The notes under the pieces: model-generated
Databases searched by the model: none
Seen by the model: only the letters and a program-made list of their open reading frames with translations
Told to the model about the DNA's origin: nothing
Position numbers and translations under genes: made by a program
Assembly (NCBI GenBank): GCA_040768585.1
Contig: JAXGMQ010000001.1
Span: 1 to 64,000, forward strand
DNA: 64,000 nucleotides
Reading direction: 5' to 3'
Origin: JAXGMQ01 sp040768585
GTDB taxonomy: Bacteria > Caldisericota > Caldisericia > JAAYUI01
Shown: positions 9,211 through 17,803 of the stretch, in pieces
Layout of the letters: each line of letters opens with the position of its first letter
How positions within the stretch are numbered: the stretch's first letter is position 1

Positions 9211-9317
9211 TGACCGTTTTCATTGTTTCTTCTGCTGCGTTGTTGGGCATCATTGCCTATCTCCTGGTGCTTGATTCCAGGATGCGAAGTTTAGGCAGGA
9301 TACCCAATGAAGAATAA
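9207..9317 (+). CDS. ccmD: Small membrane protein, CcmD-like
   Basis: A 36-residue ORF that begins in an ATGA overlap with ccmC and runs 11 bases into ccmE. It has one hydrophobic span (about residues 4-22, FIVSSAALLGIIAYLLVLD) followed by a basic stretch with an arginine pair. Size, topology and position fit CcmD, the small protein that releases holo-CcmE from CcmC. The family is too short and variable for a sequence-only proof, so the name rests mainly on position. Confidence 0.65.
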   Translation: MMTVFIVSSAALLGIIAYLLVLDSRMRSLGRIPNEE

Positions 9318-9666
9318 AACAACTCGGGTCATTGGAATCATATTGATTGCGGCGCTTGTCGGTCTTGCGATATATATGTTTGCCAACTCAGTAACCCCAT
9401 ACACTCAGGATTTCACAGAAGCAAAATCGGGCAACACGGTGCAAGTTTGGGGTAGAATTGATATTGATTCAATCTCCGGTAACAACTTCACCCTTCTCGA
9501 TGAAGCCGGGAACAGCTTGCCGATTGAGTCTGAGACAATGCTCCCCCCAGAGATTGAGAGTGCAAGCTCAACTGTGTGTGTTGGGGCTTGGGATGGTGAC
9601 GTCTTTGTTGCCAGCAAGATTCTCTTGAAATGCCCAAGCAAGTACAACGAGGAAGAGGAACAATAA
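9307..9666 (+). CDS. ccmE: Heme chaperone CcmE, cysteine (CxxxY) type
   Basis: A 119-residue protein with an N-terminal membrane anchor (about 7-28) and a periplasmic OB-fold domain. In the usual CcmE, heme is held covalently by a His in HxxxY. Here the position is Cys109 in CPSKY, with Tyr113 retained, followed by an acidic tail. Cys-type CcmE is known from the System I* pathway described in Desulfovibrio and archaea. The ATG overlaps the preceding small ORF, and ccmF starts three bases after the stop. The substitution is read directly from the sequence; the change in chemistry is inferred from that family. Confidence 0.88.
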   Translation: MKNKTTRVIGIILIAALVGLAIYMFANSVTPYTQDFTEAKSGNTVQVWGRIDIDSISGNNFTLLDEAGNSLPIESETMLPPEIESASSTVCVGAWDGDVFVASKILLKCPSKYNEEEEQ

Positions 9667-9669
9667 AAG

Positions 9670-11787
9670 GTGATTGGAACAATTCTGCTTTTTACAGCGC
9701 TCGTTTTGTCTTTCGGAATCATAGTTTTTTCTGGCAGAAGAAACATCTACAAATGGATACTCTTTGGGCAATTTATAACAACCGCTGGCGCTTGCTTGTT
9801 CCTGCTTTATGCGATCTTTGCCGGAAGATATGACATATCTTATGTTTTTCACAATGTATCGAACTCTATGCCCTGGTTTTACAAATTTACGGCTCTTTGG
9901 GCTGGGGATAGCGGTTCACTTCTCCTTTGGATTCTTGTGACGATTGCGATATCCCTGTACCTCTTCCACAACAAAAACACAAAAAAAACGACAGTAATAA
10001 CTTTTGTTGCCTTTGAGATAATGATTTTTGCCTCCCTTCTATTCTCAAACCCATTTTCTCCGACATCCGGCAACTACATCAACGGACAGGGGATAAACTT
10101 CCTTCTGGAGAATTTTTGGATGATATCACATCCGCCTGTAATGTTCATTTCCTATGCTCTTTCTGGAGTTCCATTTGCACTCACTGTCACATTCCTCTGG
10201 AACGGTCTCTCAGATAAAGATAATTGGCTCAAATCTATTAGGGTTTGGCTTCTTGCAGCCTGGGCTTTACTCGGACTTGGTATTGCGCTTGGCGCTATCT
10301 GGGCATATGAGGTCATCGGATGGGGCGGCTATTGGGGTTGGGATCCAGTGGAAAACGCATCCCTTATTCCCTGGCTATTCCTGACAGTCGCTGTACATGC
10401 CCTCTATGTAGACAAAAGGCAGAAAAACAACACATTAGTAGTCGTTCTCTCTGTTTTTGCGGCGTTTTTATCTGTGATTGTTGCCGTCTTTATCACCCGC
10501 TCCGGTCTGCTTTCTGATATGTCTGTTCACTCGTTTGCAAAAAATCCAATGGGTATTGTCATTGGGGTGTTCTTTGTCCTGTTCTTGGCAGTTTCTGTTT
10601 ATCTTGTTCTCAAAAACCGTAAAGAACTTGGGAATCGAGAATCAACGTCAGACATCCTTACAAAACCCGCAATCATAGGCATTGGTAACATAGCAACATC
10701 CATTTTTGCAATCGTGCTGCTCGTAGCCACTTTCTGGCCAACCCTATCTGGTTTATTCGGCACCAAACAAGTCTTATCCTCAACTCTCTACTCCACACTT
10801 GTTACCCCAATTGCGCTGATTCTCTGTTTTGGGACAGCGGTATCCCCGATTATTTCTTGGGTAAAAGAAGATATCAGGCAAATTGTCAAGAGAGCTATTC
10901 CACCCCTTTTTATAGCGATTATCGCTGCGTGGGTGGCAATTGAGTTTGGAATGAGCGACTTAGTTTTCGCATTACTGCTGTTTGCCACAGTTTTTTCAAC
11001 TTCTGCAAACATATCTCAATTATTCAAACTTCCATACAAAAAATGGGGCTCATCAATTGCCCATATCGGTTTGGCTCTTCTCGTGTTTGGGGTGGCTGCA
11101 TCATCGATCTATCAGGAATCCTGGCAGCTGAATATCAGAGAGAATTCACAACCAAAGATTGTCAATTCGGAATCATCCATATCTCTCGTTGATTTTACGA
11201 TTGACGAGAAAACCGCTGACTACACAGCAAACCTAGAGATAACAAACGCCAACCAGAATAAAATATCTTTTGAATTGATTGGTCGAATGGACAGGTCAGG
11301 AACTTGGATTGCAACCCCTTATCTCGTCAAATCCCTGGCTCAGGACACAATCATTTCTCCAGGAAGACCAGATACAGGAATTGTATTTTTCGCCTCACCA
11401 GGTGAAGAAGTGAATATGAACGGATATTCACTAACCCTTGATGAGCTTCATCAAAATACTGCCTTTATAAGACTCGTCAATGATGATAAAACCTATAACA
11501 TAGAATTCCCCTCGGAAAACATGGATAACCCAGATTTTTTCGAGATCGAGAAAAACTTCACACTCTATCTTGAAGAGATTGACGATGAACATATAAAGGT
11601 CAGATTGACTGATCTGCGCAAAGGACCAAACGGCACCACAATGCTGCCTATTGTTTACACTGTCAGAATGTTCGTTGTCTTTGTGTGGCTTGGAATGCTG
11701 CTACTTGTGTTTGGCATATTCTTAGCCATGTTTGACAAAACTCGACATCATGCTGTCGAAAAGGAACTGGTCGAAACAGAAGTATGA
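9670..11787 (+). CDS. ccmF: Cytochrome c heme lyase subunit CcmF
   Basis: A 705-residue polytopic membrane protein, about the normal CcmF length. The hallmark WWD motif WGGYWGWDPVENASLIPWL begins at Trp218. Flanking histidines and a large periplasmic loop near the C-terminus (about residues 490-650) are also typical. CcmF takes heme from CcmE and attaches it to apocytochrome c. The GTG start follows an AAAGG. No ccmG or ccmH follows, consistent with the Cys-type CcmE. A four-base ATGA overlap joins it to the next gene. Confidence 0.95.
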   Translation: MIGTILLFTALVLSFGIIVFSGRRNIYKWILFGQFITTAGACLFLLYAIFAGRYDISYVFHNVSNSMPWFYKFTALWAGDSGSLLLWILVTIAISLYLFHNKNTKKTTVITFVAFEIMIFASLLFSNPFSPTSGNYINGQGINFLLENFWMISHPPVMFISYALSGVPFALTVTFLWNGLSDKDNWLKSIRVWLLAAWALLGLGIALGAIWAYEVIGWGGYWGWDPVENASLIPWLFLTVAVHALYVDKRQKNNTLVVVLSVFAAFLSVIVAVFITRSGLLSDMSVHSFAKNPMGIVIGVFFVLFLAVSVYLVLKNRKELGNRESTSDILTKPAIIGIGNIATSIFAIVLLVATFWPTLSGLFGTKQVLSSTLYSTLVTPIALILCFGTAVSPIISWVKEDIRQIVKRAIPPLFIAIIAAWVAIEFGMSDLVFALLLFATVFSTSANISQLFKLPYKKWGSSIAHIGLALLVFGVAASSIYQESWQLNIRENSQPKIVNSESSISLVDFTIDEKTADYTANLEITNANQNKISFELIGRMDRSGTWIATPYLVKSLAQDTIISPGRPDTGIVFFASPGEEVNMNGYSLTLDELHQNTAFIRLVNDDKTYNIEFPSENMDNPDFFEIEKNFTLYLEEIDDEHIKVRLTDLRKGPNGTTMLPIVYTVRMFVVFVWLGMLLLVFGIFLAMFDKTRHHAVEKELVETEV

Positions 11788-13349
11788 AGAAGTACATCTC
11801 ATTTATTCTAGGAATTCTGCTTGCCATTGGCATCCAGGTGAAGGGTCAGTCATATCGACCCACACCCTTGCTTGACATAGAAACAGTCGAGGCAGAAAAA
11901 TTCCATCCCCCAAAGGATTTTGGACATCGAACCCCGGTTTTGGTCGGTGAAAGCGAGTTTGAGAACTTCCTCATTGAAGAGGTGTTTTCATACGATGAAG
12001 TCGAGAAACACCTCTGGGTTCAAACAATCAACAACGGTGATTTAGTAATCTACTTTAGGCAACCTGAGCACTCGCCAAGCCGCGTCCTTAGAATAAGGAT
12101 AGCAATCCCAGGCATTAAACAGACTGGAACGCTTTGGAGTCACAGCTACAACAGTCGCTCTTCTTATGCTGCCGACCCTATTCATGCAAACTATGAATCA
12201 AGCCTATTTGAAAAAGTCGCGAAACTCAGATCGGGTGTATCTGTTCTGGAGTTTGGCGAAGGCAGCCGATCCCTGTTTATTTCTCGACCCGGCAAATTTA
12301 TCAACAAACCAGTGTCCCTTTTGCAACGAGTTGATGAACCATCTGAAACCCATATTATTGCAAACGATAAAGAACTCATCATAACAATTGACTTTAAAGA
12401 AACTGGAGATGAATTTGAAGAGGGACTCATAATCGCATCGTCTGACAGACTTGTTGCGATGGGATACGAGAGAAGCATGGATCCACTCTATGTTTCAGAC
12501 TTCAATAGAATCAAATTCCTGAGACTCAACGGATGGTGGTACACAACAAGACCAGGAGATTATGAAGGTTCTGAAATCGATTGTTACTACAAAAATCCTG
12601 GATTCTATCCTTCCTCAAAACACCTCAAGTGGTACTGCGATACATATAACAGGCTTTTCTACGACATTGTGATGTCGACCATGAAAACAGCAATTGTTGA
12701 GAGTCCAGAGTCAGGCATTGTCAGAATGGAAGTTGTGCCTTTGATGTTCAAGAGATGGTATGGGCTCGAAAAAAACTATATTGACACAAGGTTCGCAACC
12801 GATGGTGCAAGATTTCTCGCAAACTGTGCATCGGCGTATGGCAGCAAACAAGCATATGAGAAGTCCATCCTTCTGGCAAAATTATACCAGGATATGTCTA
12901 TCTCAATTGGCACAAAAATTGGGGATGGCGTCTTTCTTCCTGACTACATCCAGGACAAGGACTCCGAAAAACCAATTCATACCTCCCTCAATCACGCTCT
13001 GTGTGAGGTGAATTATCTGCTAGAGATTGCCAAACTTCACGATGATAAACTGAGCCTGAATCTTGCCAATGCCATCCTTCTTGCCATTGATGAGACATGC
13101 GACAGTTGGATACGACCAAATGGCGACCTCTGGTATGCCTATTTCCCTGAAACTGGCGAATTCAAACTTGATGACTATGAAGACCTCACCTACAACGATT
13201 TAGTCGAGACTCAGCAGCTTCACCGGGAAATGCTCGGTTGTTCAAGGCTGTCAATACAGAAGTTAATCAATACCAAAAATGAGTATCGAGAATCAATCAA
13301 GAAAGATAGGGAGGAGGACGCTAGCAATGGAGAAAAAGGAAGTTATTGA
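11784..13349 (+). CDS. Secreted protein of unknown function, in ccm operon
   Basis: I do not recognise this 521-residue protein. A signal peptide (MKKYISFILGILLAIG, cleavage near residue 21) sends it out of the cytoplasm. The first half, to about residue 250, looks beta-rich. The second half (about 270-480) is helical, with paired helices around residues 330-400 and conserved-looking SLNHALCEVNYLLEIA and ETCDSWI segments. This layout recalls alpha/alpha-toroid carbohydrate enzymes such as D-glucuronyl C5-epimerases, but I see no catalytic motif to confirm it. It overlaps ccmF by four bases and the next gene by 23, so it is translated with the cytochrome maturation genes. Confidence 0.75.
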   Translation: MKKYISFILGILLAIGIQVKGQSYRPTPLLDIETVEAEKFHPPKDFGHRTPVLVGESEFENFLIEEVFSYDEVEKHLWVQTINNGDLVIYFRQPEHSPSRVLRIRIAIPGIKQTGTLWSHSYNSRSSYAADPIHANYESSLFEKVAKLRSGVSVLEFGEGSRSLFISRPGKFINKPVSLLQRVDEPSETHIIANDKELIITIDFKETGDEFEEGLIIASSDRLVAMGYERSMDPLYVSDFNRIKFLRLNGWWYTTRPGDYEGSEIDCYYKNPGFYPSSKHLKWYCDTYNRLFYDIVMSTMKTAIVESPESGIVRMEVVPLMFKRWYGLEKNYIDTRFATDGARFLANCASAYGSKQAYEKSILLAKLYQDMSISIGTKIGDGVFLPDYIQDKDSEKPIHTSLNHALCEVNYLLEIAKLHDDKLSLNLANAILLAIDETCDSWIRPNGDLWYAYFPETGEFKLDDYEDLTYNDLVETQQLHREMLGCSRLSIQKLINTKNEYRESIKKDREEDASNGEKGSY

Positions 13350-13788
13350 TCTTGTAAACGCTCTTTCAGAATCACTGTCGGTGATATATCTAACATCTAT
13401 TGACGAGAATTCCTACCCACAGACGAGGGCGATGTTTAATCTCAGAAATCCAAAGACAAACGAGGGTTATCCAACTTCCTTTGAGGGTGATGAGGCTCTC
13501 ACGTTCTACTTCACAACAAACACCTCGTCGCAGAAAATACCGCAAATAAAAAACTCGAAGAAAGCAAGTGTCTACCTCTGCAAGCCCGATTGCTTTGATG
13601 GTATTTTGCTCAAAGGGGATATTGAAATAATTGAGGATACAAAAATTAAACAAGCCCTCTGGAGAGACGGCTGGAAGATGTACTATCCCCAGGGAAATCC
13701 AAATGACCCAGATTATTCAATACTTCGATTTGTCCCACACAAGATACAGGGATGGAGCAGGGGTCAGAAGTTTGAAGTTGATTTGTAG
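13327..13788 (+). CDS. Pyridoxamine 5'-phosphate oxidase-fold protein
   Basis: A 153-residue protein of the FMN-binding split-barrel family (general stress protein 26 type). Features are SVIYLTSIDENSYPQTRAMF at the start, a TFYFTTNTSSQKIPQI segment, then KASVYLCKP, and the end RFVPHKIQGWSRGQKFEV. Such proteins bind flavin or F420, or degrade heme; the actual substrate is unknown. ATG 13327 is chosen because GGGAGGAGG lies nine bases upstream, although the frame is open from 13279. It is the last gene of the ccm operon. A heme- or flavin-linked role would suit that context, but this is inference. Confidence 0.85.
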   Translation: MEKKEVIDLVNALSESLSVIYLTSIDENSYPQTRAMFNLRNPKTNEGYPTSFEGDEALTFYFTTNTSSQKIPQIKNSKKASVYLCKPDCFDGILLKGDIEIIEDTKIKQALWRDGWKMYYPQGNPNDPDYSILRFVPHKIQGWSRGQKFEVDL

Positions 13789-13958
13789 AAGATCTTCTGG
13801 ATTCGTTTTTAAAAACTAATTTCTAGATTTCACAAACTCATTAATCCTCTGACAGCCTTTTTAGAGTTTTCGGATTCATCCCCTCTGTACCGATTTGCTC
13901 AAAATAAAAAAGACAAACCCGTTTATAAAAAAACTCCATGGCTTAAGCATGGACATAG

Positions 13959-13986
13959 AAAAAAGGGAGGCTACTGGCAGCCCCCC
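13959..13986 (-). terminator. Rho-independent terminator of pruA
   Basis: On the minus strand GGGGGGCT pairs with AGCCTCCC across a six-base loop (one mismatch), followed by six T residues. It lies about 40 bases beyond the pruA stop. Confidence 0.75.
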
Positions 13987-14024
13987 TTCATGTGCGTTTT
14001 TATTGAGTAAGTAGAACTAAAAAA

Positions 14025-15614
14025 CTATTTCATTCCAAGAAACTGCGCGAACAGATCGCCATCGAGTCTCTCAGAAGTTGTTTTGCCCTGCATAAAGAGG
14101 TTTAGATAATCGAAACCGCCAGCTTTGGAGTCTGTGCCTGACATGTTGAATCCACCAAATGGCTGAGAACCAACAAGAGCACCCGTGCATTTTCTATTGA
14201 GATAGAGGTTGCCCACATGGAATTCGTGTCTCGCCTTGTTAAGGTGGTCATTATTATCGGAGAAAACAGCACCAGTCAGACCATAGATTGTGTTGTTCGC
14301 AATCTCAAGTGCATGGTCAAAATCACGGGCTTTGAAGATTGCAAGTACTGGTCCAAAAATCTCTTCCTGTGAAATTCTTGCCATTGGGTCTACGTCTTTG
14401 ATGATGGTTGGCTCAATATAGTAGCCAACGGAATCATCATATCCGCCACCTGCAACTAACTTACCCTCTTTTTTACCAATCTCGATGTACTCTGTAATTG
14501 TCTTGTATGCCTGCTCAGAGGAGACTGGGCCAAGCCAATTGTTGCCGTCTCTGGTGTCACCCTTTTTGATGGCATTTGCCTTCTGGACAAGACCTTCAAC
14601 AATCTTGTCATACTGGTCGCCGACAATGATAAGCCTTGAACATGCCGAACACTTCTGTCCCTGGAAACCAAAAGCCGCTGCGATTGTCTGGTCAACCACA
14701 TACTCTGGTTTGCTGTAGTTGTCGTCGATAATTTGGGTGTCTTTGCCACCCATCTCAGCAACAACTCTCTTAAGCCAAAGCTGACCCTCATTGACCTTGG
14801 ACGCGCGCTCATAGATTCTCTTTCCAACAGCCATTGAGCCTGTGAAAGAAATAAATCTTGTGAGTTTGTGATCGACAATGTAGTCACCGACCTCACCGCC
14901 TGGGCCTGGGATAAAGTTGACAACACCTGGTGGAAGTCCGGCTTCTATCATAACTTCCATGAACTTGGCAGCGATAACAACCGATGGTGATGCTGGTTTC
15001 AGAACGACGCAATTACCGGTGACAACAGCTGCTGTTGTCATGCCAGCAAGGATGGCAAGCGGGAAGTTCCACGGCGGAATAACAACACCAACACCCAATG
15101 GAATGTGCCAGTAGTTGTTCTCTTCGCCTGGTATCTGTGGAATCTCATATGGGATTGCCATGCCTTCCATAAGGCGACCATAATACTCGAGGAAGTCGAT
15201 TGCCTCAGCTGTGTCAGCAATCGCTTCAATCCAGTTCTTACCCACCTCGTAGACCATCCAGGCTGATAGTTCGAGTTTCCTTCTTCTCATGATACCAGCA
15301 GCTCTGTAGAGGAGTCTTGCACGTTCTCTTGGGTCGACCTTGCTCCAATACTCCTTGTAGGTCTTGTGGGCAGTCTGGATAGCAAGTTCTGCGATCTCTG
15401 TTGTTGCCTTACCGGTAGAACCCACCACCTCGTCCTTCTTGCTTGGGTTGTATGATATTATCTTACCTGGAGTTGGAATCGCTTTGCCACCAACAAAAAT
15501 GTCATAATGCTTACCAAGATTCTTGCCAACAAAATCGATGGCATCTTGCATCATCTGACGTTCTGCCGGATCACTCATGTTAAGATACGGTTCGTTTATG
15601 AAATCTTCTCTCAT
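14025..15614 (-). CDS. pruA: L-glutamate gamma-semialdehyde (P5C) dehydrogenase
   Basis: A 529-residue aldehyde dehydrogenase that oxidises glutamate semialdehyde (from proline or ornithine) to glutamate with NAD. The catalytic cysteine is Cys322 in GFQGQKCSACSR; the base is in VAEMGGKD; the N-terminal cofactor segment VVIPPWNFPLAI and the C-terminal FGGFNMSGTDSKAGG motif are characteristic of the monofunctional RocA/PruA branch. ATG is preceded by GAGGAG. No proline dehydrogenase lies nearby, so the source of P5C is not shown here. It is a single-gene unit with its own terminator. Confidence 0.95.
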   Translation of the reverse strand: MREDFINEPYLNMSDPAERQMMQDAIDFVGKNLGKHYDIFVGGKAIPTPGKIISYNPSKKDEVVGSTGKATTEIAELAIQTAHKTYKEYWSKVDPRERARLLYRAAGIMRRRKLELSAWMVYEVGKNWIEAIADTAEAIDFLEYYGRLMEGMAIPYEIPQIPGEENNYWHIPLGVGVVIPPWNFPLAILAGMTTAAVVTGNCVVLKPASPSVVIAAKFMEVMIEAGLPPGVVNFIPGPGGEVGDYIVDHKLTRFISFTGSMAVGKRIYERASKVNEGQLWLKRVVAEMGGKDTQIIDDNYSKPEYVVDQTIAAAFGFQGQKCSACSRLIIVGDQYDKIVEGLVQKANAIKKGDTRDGNNWLGPVSSEQAYKTITEYIEIGKKEGKLVAGGGYDDSVGYYIEPTIIKDVDPMARISQEEIFGPVLAIFKARDFDHALEIANNTIYGLTGAVFSDNNDHLNKARHEFHVGNLYLNRKCTGALVGSQPFGGFNMSGTDSKAGGFDYLNLFMQGKTTSERLDGDLFAQFLGMK

Positions 15615-15681
15615 GTTACTCCTCTCGGGTAATGATGTTTACAAATGCCAGTATATTGTTTGATTTTTTGGTGTCTAGGTA

Positions 15682-15710
15682 TTGATTGGTTACCTTTGTA
15701 TTGCTATTTT
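15682..15710 (+). promoter_or_regulatory. Putative promoter of the 15717 lipoprotein gene
   Basis: TTGATT (15682-15687), a 17-base spacer and TATTTT (15705-15710). The -10 ends six bases before ATG 15717 and no Shine-Dalgarno sequence is present, which suggests a leaderless message. Confidence 0.35.
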
Positions 15711-15716
15711 TACCAC

Positions 15717-16634
15717 ATGAAAAAAACATTCATCAGTTTGTTTATAGTCATAATTGTAACCTTAGTTGGATGTGAGAGTACACAATATTTTAAATTTGGC
15801 AAAATCGAGGATACACTGGGTGTTGATATTAGTGACACGGCGATTCTCTACAAACATTCTAAATTTGATTTTCCAGAGCGATATGCGGTTGCAGAAGACA
15901 TGTTTCTGCCGATTACAAGTGAGACCGGGTCTCCACTTATCGTCAGACAAAGCGACAGGAAGTTACTTATTGGTGAAGCAGTCATAACTGAATCACTGTA
16001 CCAGGATCTTTGGGTGTCTGGCACTGATTCCGTGATTTTCTTTGAAAAATCCGAAAATCAGATTTACCTGAAGGGCACTACAAAAATAGGTTTAACGACA
16101 CTGGTTCTGAATAAGCATCTTGACACATCCTATGGATTCATGGATACGAACTCAGAGAATACAAGAATTCTGAAAAATGCAAAAATGGTTTTTGACAAGA
16201 TTCATAATCTTTTTTATGTTTGTTGTGCTCTTGGTGGTGATGATGAGATGAAGACCTATATCATCGACTCGAACACCACCTCACTCACACAAATTTCTGA
16301 TTTTACGTGGTCAATTGATTTTATAAAACTCGATATAAATGGTGAGGTATTCTATGTTGATGGAAATCTATACAAGGGAGATACCGTACATCCGTCAATA
16401 GCAGCTTGTAATATCTATATACGGGATGATAGAGACACATTTTATATCTCAAAGGACACTGACTTGCTAGAGTATAGATTGGAAGAAATTGTTGGAAAAT
16501 GGCTCTTCCCAACTGTTATCCCTGCCAACTGGCTAGGATTTCAACCCGACGGGACACCATTTACAATCAAACACATGAATGGTGGCAACTACAGTTTGGT
16601 TTTTGGAACAGAGGTAGATTTTGAAACTAAATGA
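15717..16634 (+). CDS. Lipoprotein of unknown function
   Basis: A 305-residue protein with a lipoprotein signal: basic MKK, a hydrophobic run, and the lipobox LVGC with Cys19 or thereabouts as the lipidated residue. The mature part is beta-rich, with repeated strands such as KLLIGEAVITES and KMVFDKIHNLFYVC, suggesting a propeller- or sandwich-like extracytoplasmic domain. I recognise no family. ATG 15717 is chosen for the signal peptide; the open frame upstream to 15645 would spoil it. It is divergent from pruA and precedes tatA by about 60 bases. Confidence 0.7.
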   Translation: MKKTFISLFIVIIVTLVGCESTQYFKFGKIEDTLGVDISDTAILYKHSKFDFPERYAVAEDMFLPITSETGSPLIVRQSDRKLLIGEAVITESLYQDLWVSGTDSVIFFEKSENQIYLKGTTKIGLTTLVLNKHLDTSYGFMDTNSENTRILKNAKMVFDKIHNLFYVCCALGGDDEMKTYIIDSNTTSLTQISDFTWSIDFIKLDINGEVFYVDGNLYKGDTVHPSIAACNIYIRDDRDTFYISKDTDLLEYRLEEIVGKWLFPTVIPANWLGFQPDGTPFTIKHMNGGNYSLVFGTEVDFETK

Positions 16635-16693
16635 TAATGTGACCTTGCTTGTATGGAGTATTATTTACCATAGAATCCGGGGCGAGGTGAGAA

Positions 16694-16861
16694 ATGAGCT
16701 TTGGAGCTAGAGAGATCATAATAATCCTTGTTATCGCTCTTGTCCTGTTCGGGTCTAACAAGATTCCTGAATTCGCAAGATCATTGAGGAAAGGCATTAA
16801 CGAATTTAAAAAGGTCGGGGATGATATCGCGGAAGATATAGGCGATAAGTCAGACAAATAA
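16694..16861 (+). CDS. tatA: Sec-independent translocase protein TatA
   Basis: A 55-residue protein that starts SFGAREIIIILVIALVLFG, a single span, followed by the hinge SNKIPEFARSLRKGINEFKK, an amphipathic helix, and a short charged tail. This is the standard TatA/E layout, including the FG before the amphipathic helix. The protein builds the pore of the twin-arginine export system for folded proteins. GTGAG upstream gives a weak ribosome site. It ends three bases before tatC. Confidence 0.92.
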   Translation: MSFGAREIIIILVIALVLFGSNKIPEFARSLRKGINEFKKVGDDIAEDIGDKSDK

Positions 16862-16864
16862 ACT

Positions 16865-17611
16865 GTGAAAGACGACCCAAAACCTATCCTGAGTCATGTT
16901 GAAGAACTCAGGGGGAGGTTGTTGTTTACTGCTTTCTTTGTTCTTGTCTGTGCCGTTGTTGCCTGGTGGCAGTTTGATGTTATCTATAAATTTCTGACAG
17001 GACCAGTCCCAAGCCTAGGTGTGCCAGCGATAAACCTGCACGCCGTTGGAATGACAGAGGCTTTCGCATCACAGATGATGATTTCTGTTATAGGTGGTAT
17101 TATCGGCGCTTTTCCCATCATTATATACAACATTTGCATGTTTATCCTCCCCGGACTGAACAAGCAAGAAAAGAAAGCCCTTTTTTCCTATCTTCCTGCG
17201 ATGATTATTCTGTTTCTTGTTGGATGCGCATTCGCCGCCTACCCCATCGTGCCTATCGCAAGGAGTTTCTTTTTGACATTTGGTCAAAATCAATTGACCC
17301 ACATCATATCTATATCGTCATACCTCGATTTTGCGTCTCTCATCGTTCTTGGAATGGGGTTAGTATTCCTTCTTCCTGTTGTTATCTTGCTCATCACATC
17401 AATTGGTCTCGTGTCACCCTCGACCATCGGGAAATCCAGGAAGATCGTTTGGATTGTCATTCTCATCGCTGCAGCCGCCATTGCTCCCAATGATGGACTC
17501 TCGATGATAGCAATATCTCTGCCGGTTGTTATTCTATTTGAGATTTCACTTGTCATTGCCAAGATTAAAGATAAAAAACGCCAAAGAATAAAAGAAGCGC
17601 AAATCGACTAG
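16865..17611 (+). CDS. tatC: Sec-independent translocase protein TatC
   Basis: A 248-residue protein with six membrane spans, the twin-arginine signal receptor. The family's N-terminal signature is clear: SHVEELRGRLLFTAFF. The loop PGLNKQEKKALFSYLPAMI, with the conserved charged residues, and the last spans are also typical. GTG start, three bases after tatA, so the pair is translated together. The charged, lysine-rich tail is cytoplasmic. A TatA+TatC pair without TatB is common in many bacteria. Confidence 0.95.
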   Translation: MKDDPKPILSHVEELRGRLLFTAFFVLVCAVVAWWQFDVIYKFLTGPVPSLGVPAINLHAVGMTEAFASQMMISVIGGIIGAFPIIIYNICMFILPGLNKQEKKALFSYLPAMIILFLVGCAFAAYPIVPIARSFFLTFGQNQLTHIISISSYLDFASLIVLGMGLVFLLPVVILLITSIGLVSPSTIGKSRKIVWIVILIAAAAIAPNDGLSMIAISLPVVILFEISLVIAKIKDKKRQRIKEAQID

Positions 17612-17692
17612 TTGTAACATATTTGGTGAATTTTCGTATCTGTGGTACTATCAGTCACCTAAGTTCCAAACTCAAAAAAATTGGAGGTATTT

Positions 17693-17800
17693 ATGCTTGG
17701 ATTTGCTGATATACCGTCATTTCTTGGTTACCTATTTACAATATTGGTAACCGTTGGCTGCATTGTTTTTGGGATAATCTACTGGAACAAGGAGATTTAA
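17693..17800 (+). CDS. Symporter small accessory protein
   Basis: A 35-residue ORF with GGAGG eight bases upstream of ATG. It encodes one membrane span (about residues 10-31) and ends YWNKEI. It resembles the short proteins found directly before sodium:solute symporter genes, which typically begin MLGF/MLGL and end with W-N-K. It sits three bases before the symporter start. Its function is presumably to stabilise or regulate the transporter; this is by association. Confidence 0.75.
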   Translation: MLGFADIPSFLGYLFTILVTVGCIVFGIIYWNKEI

Positions 17801-17803
17801 GAA

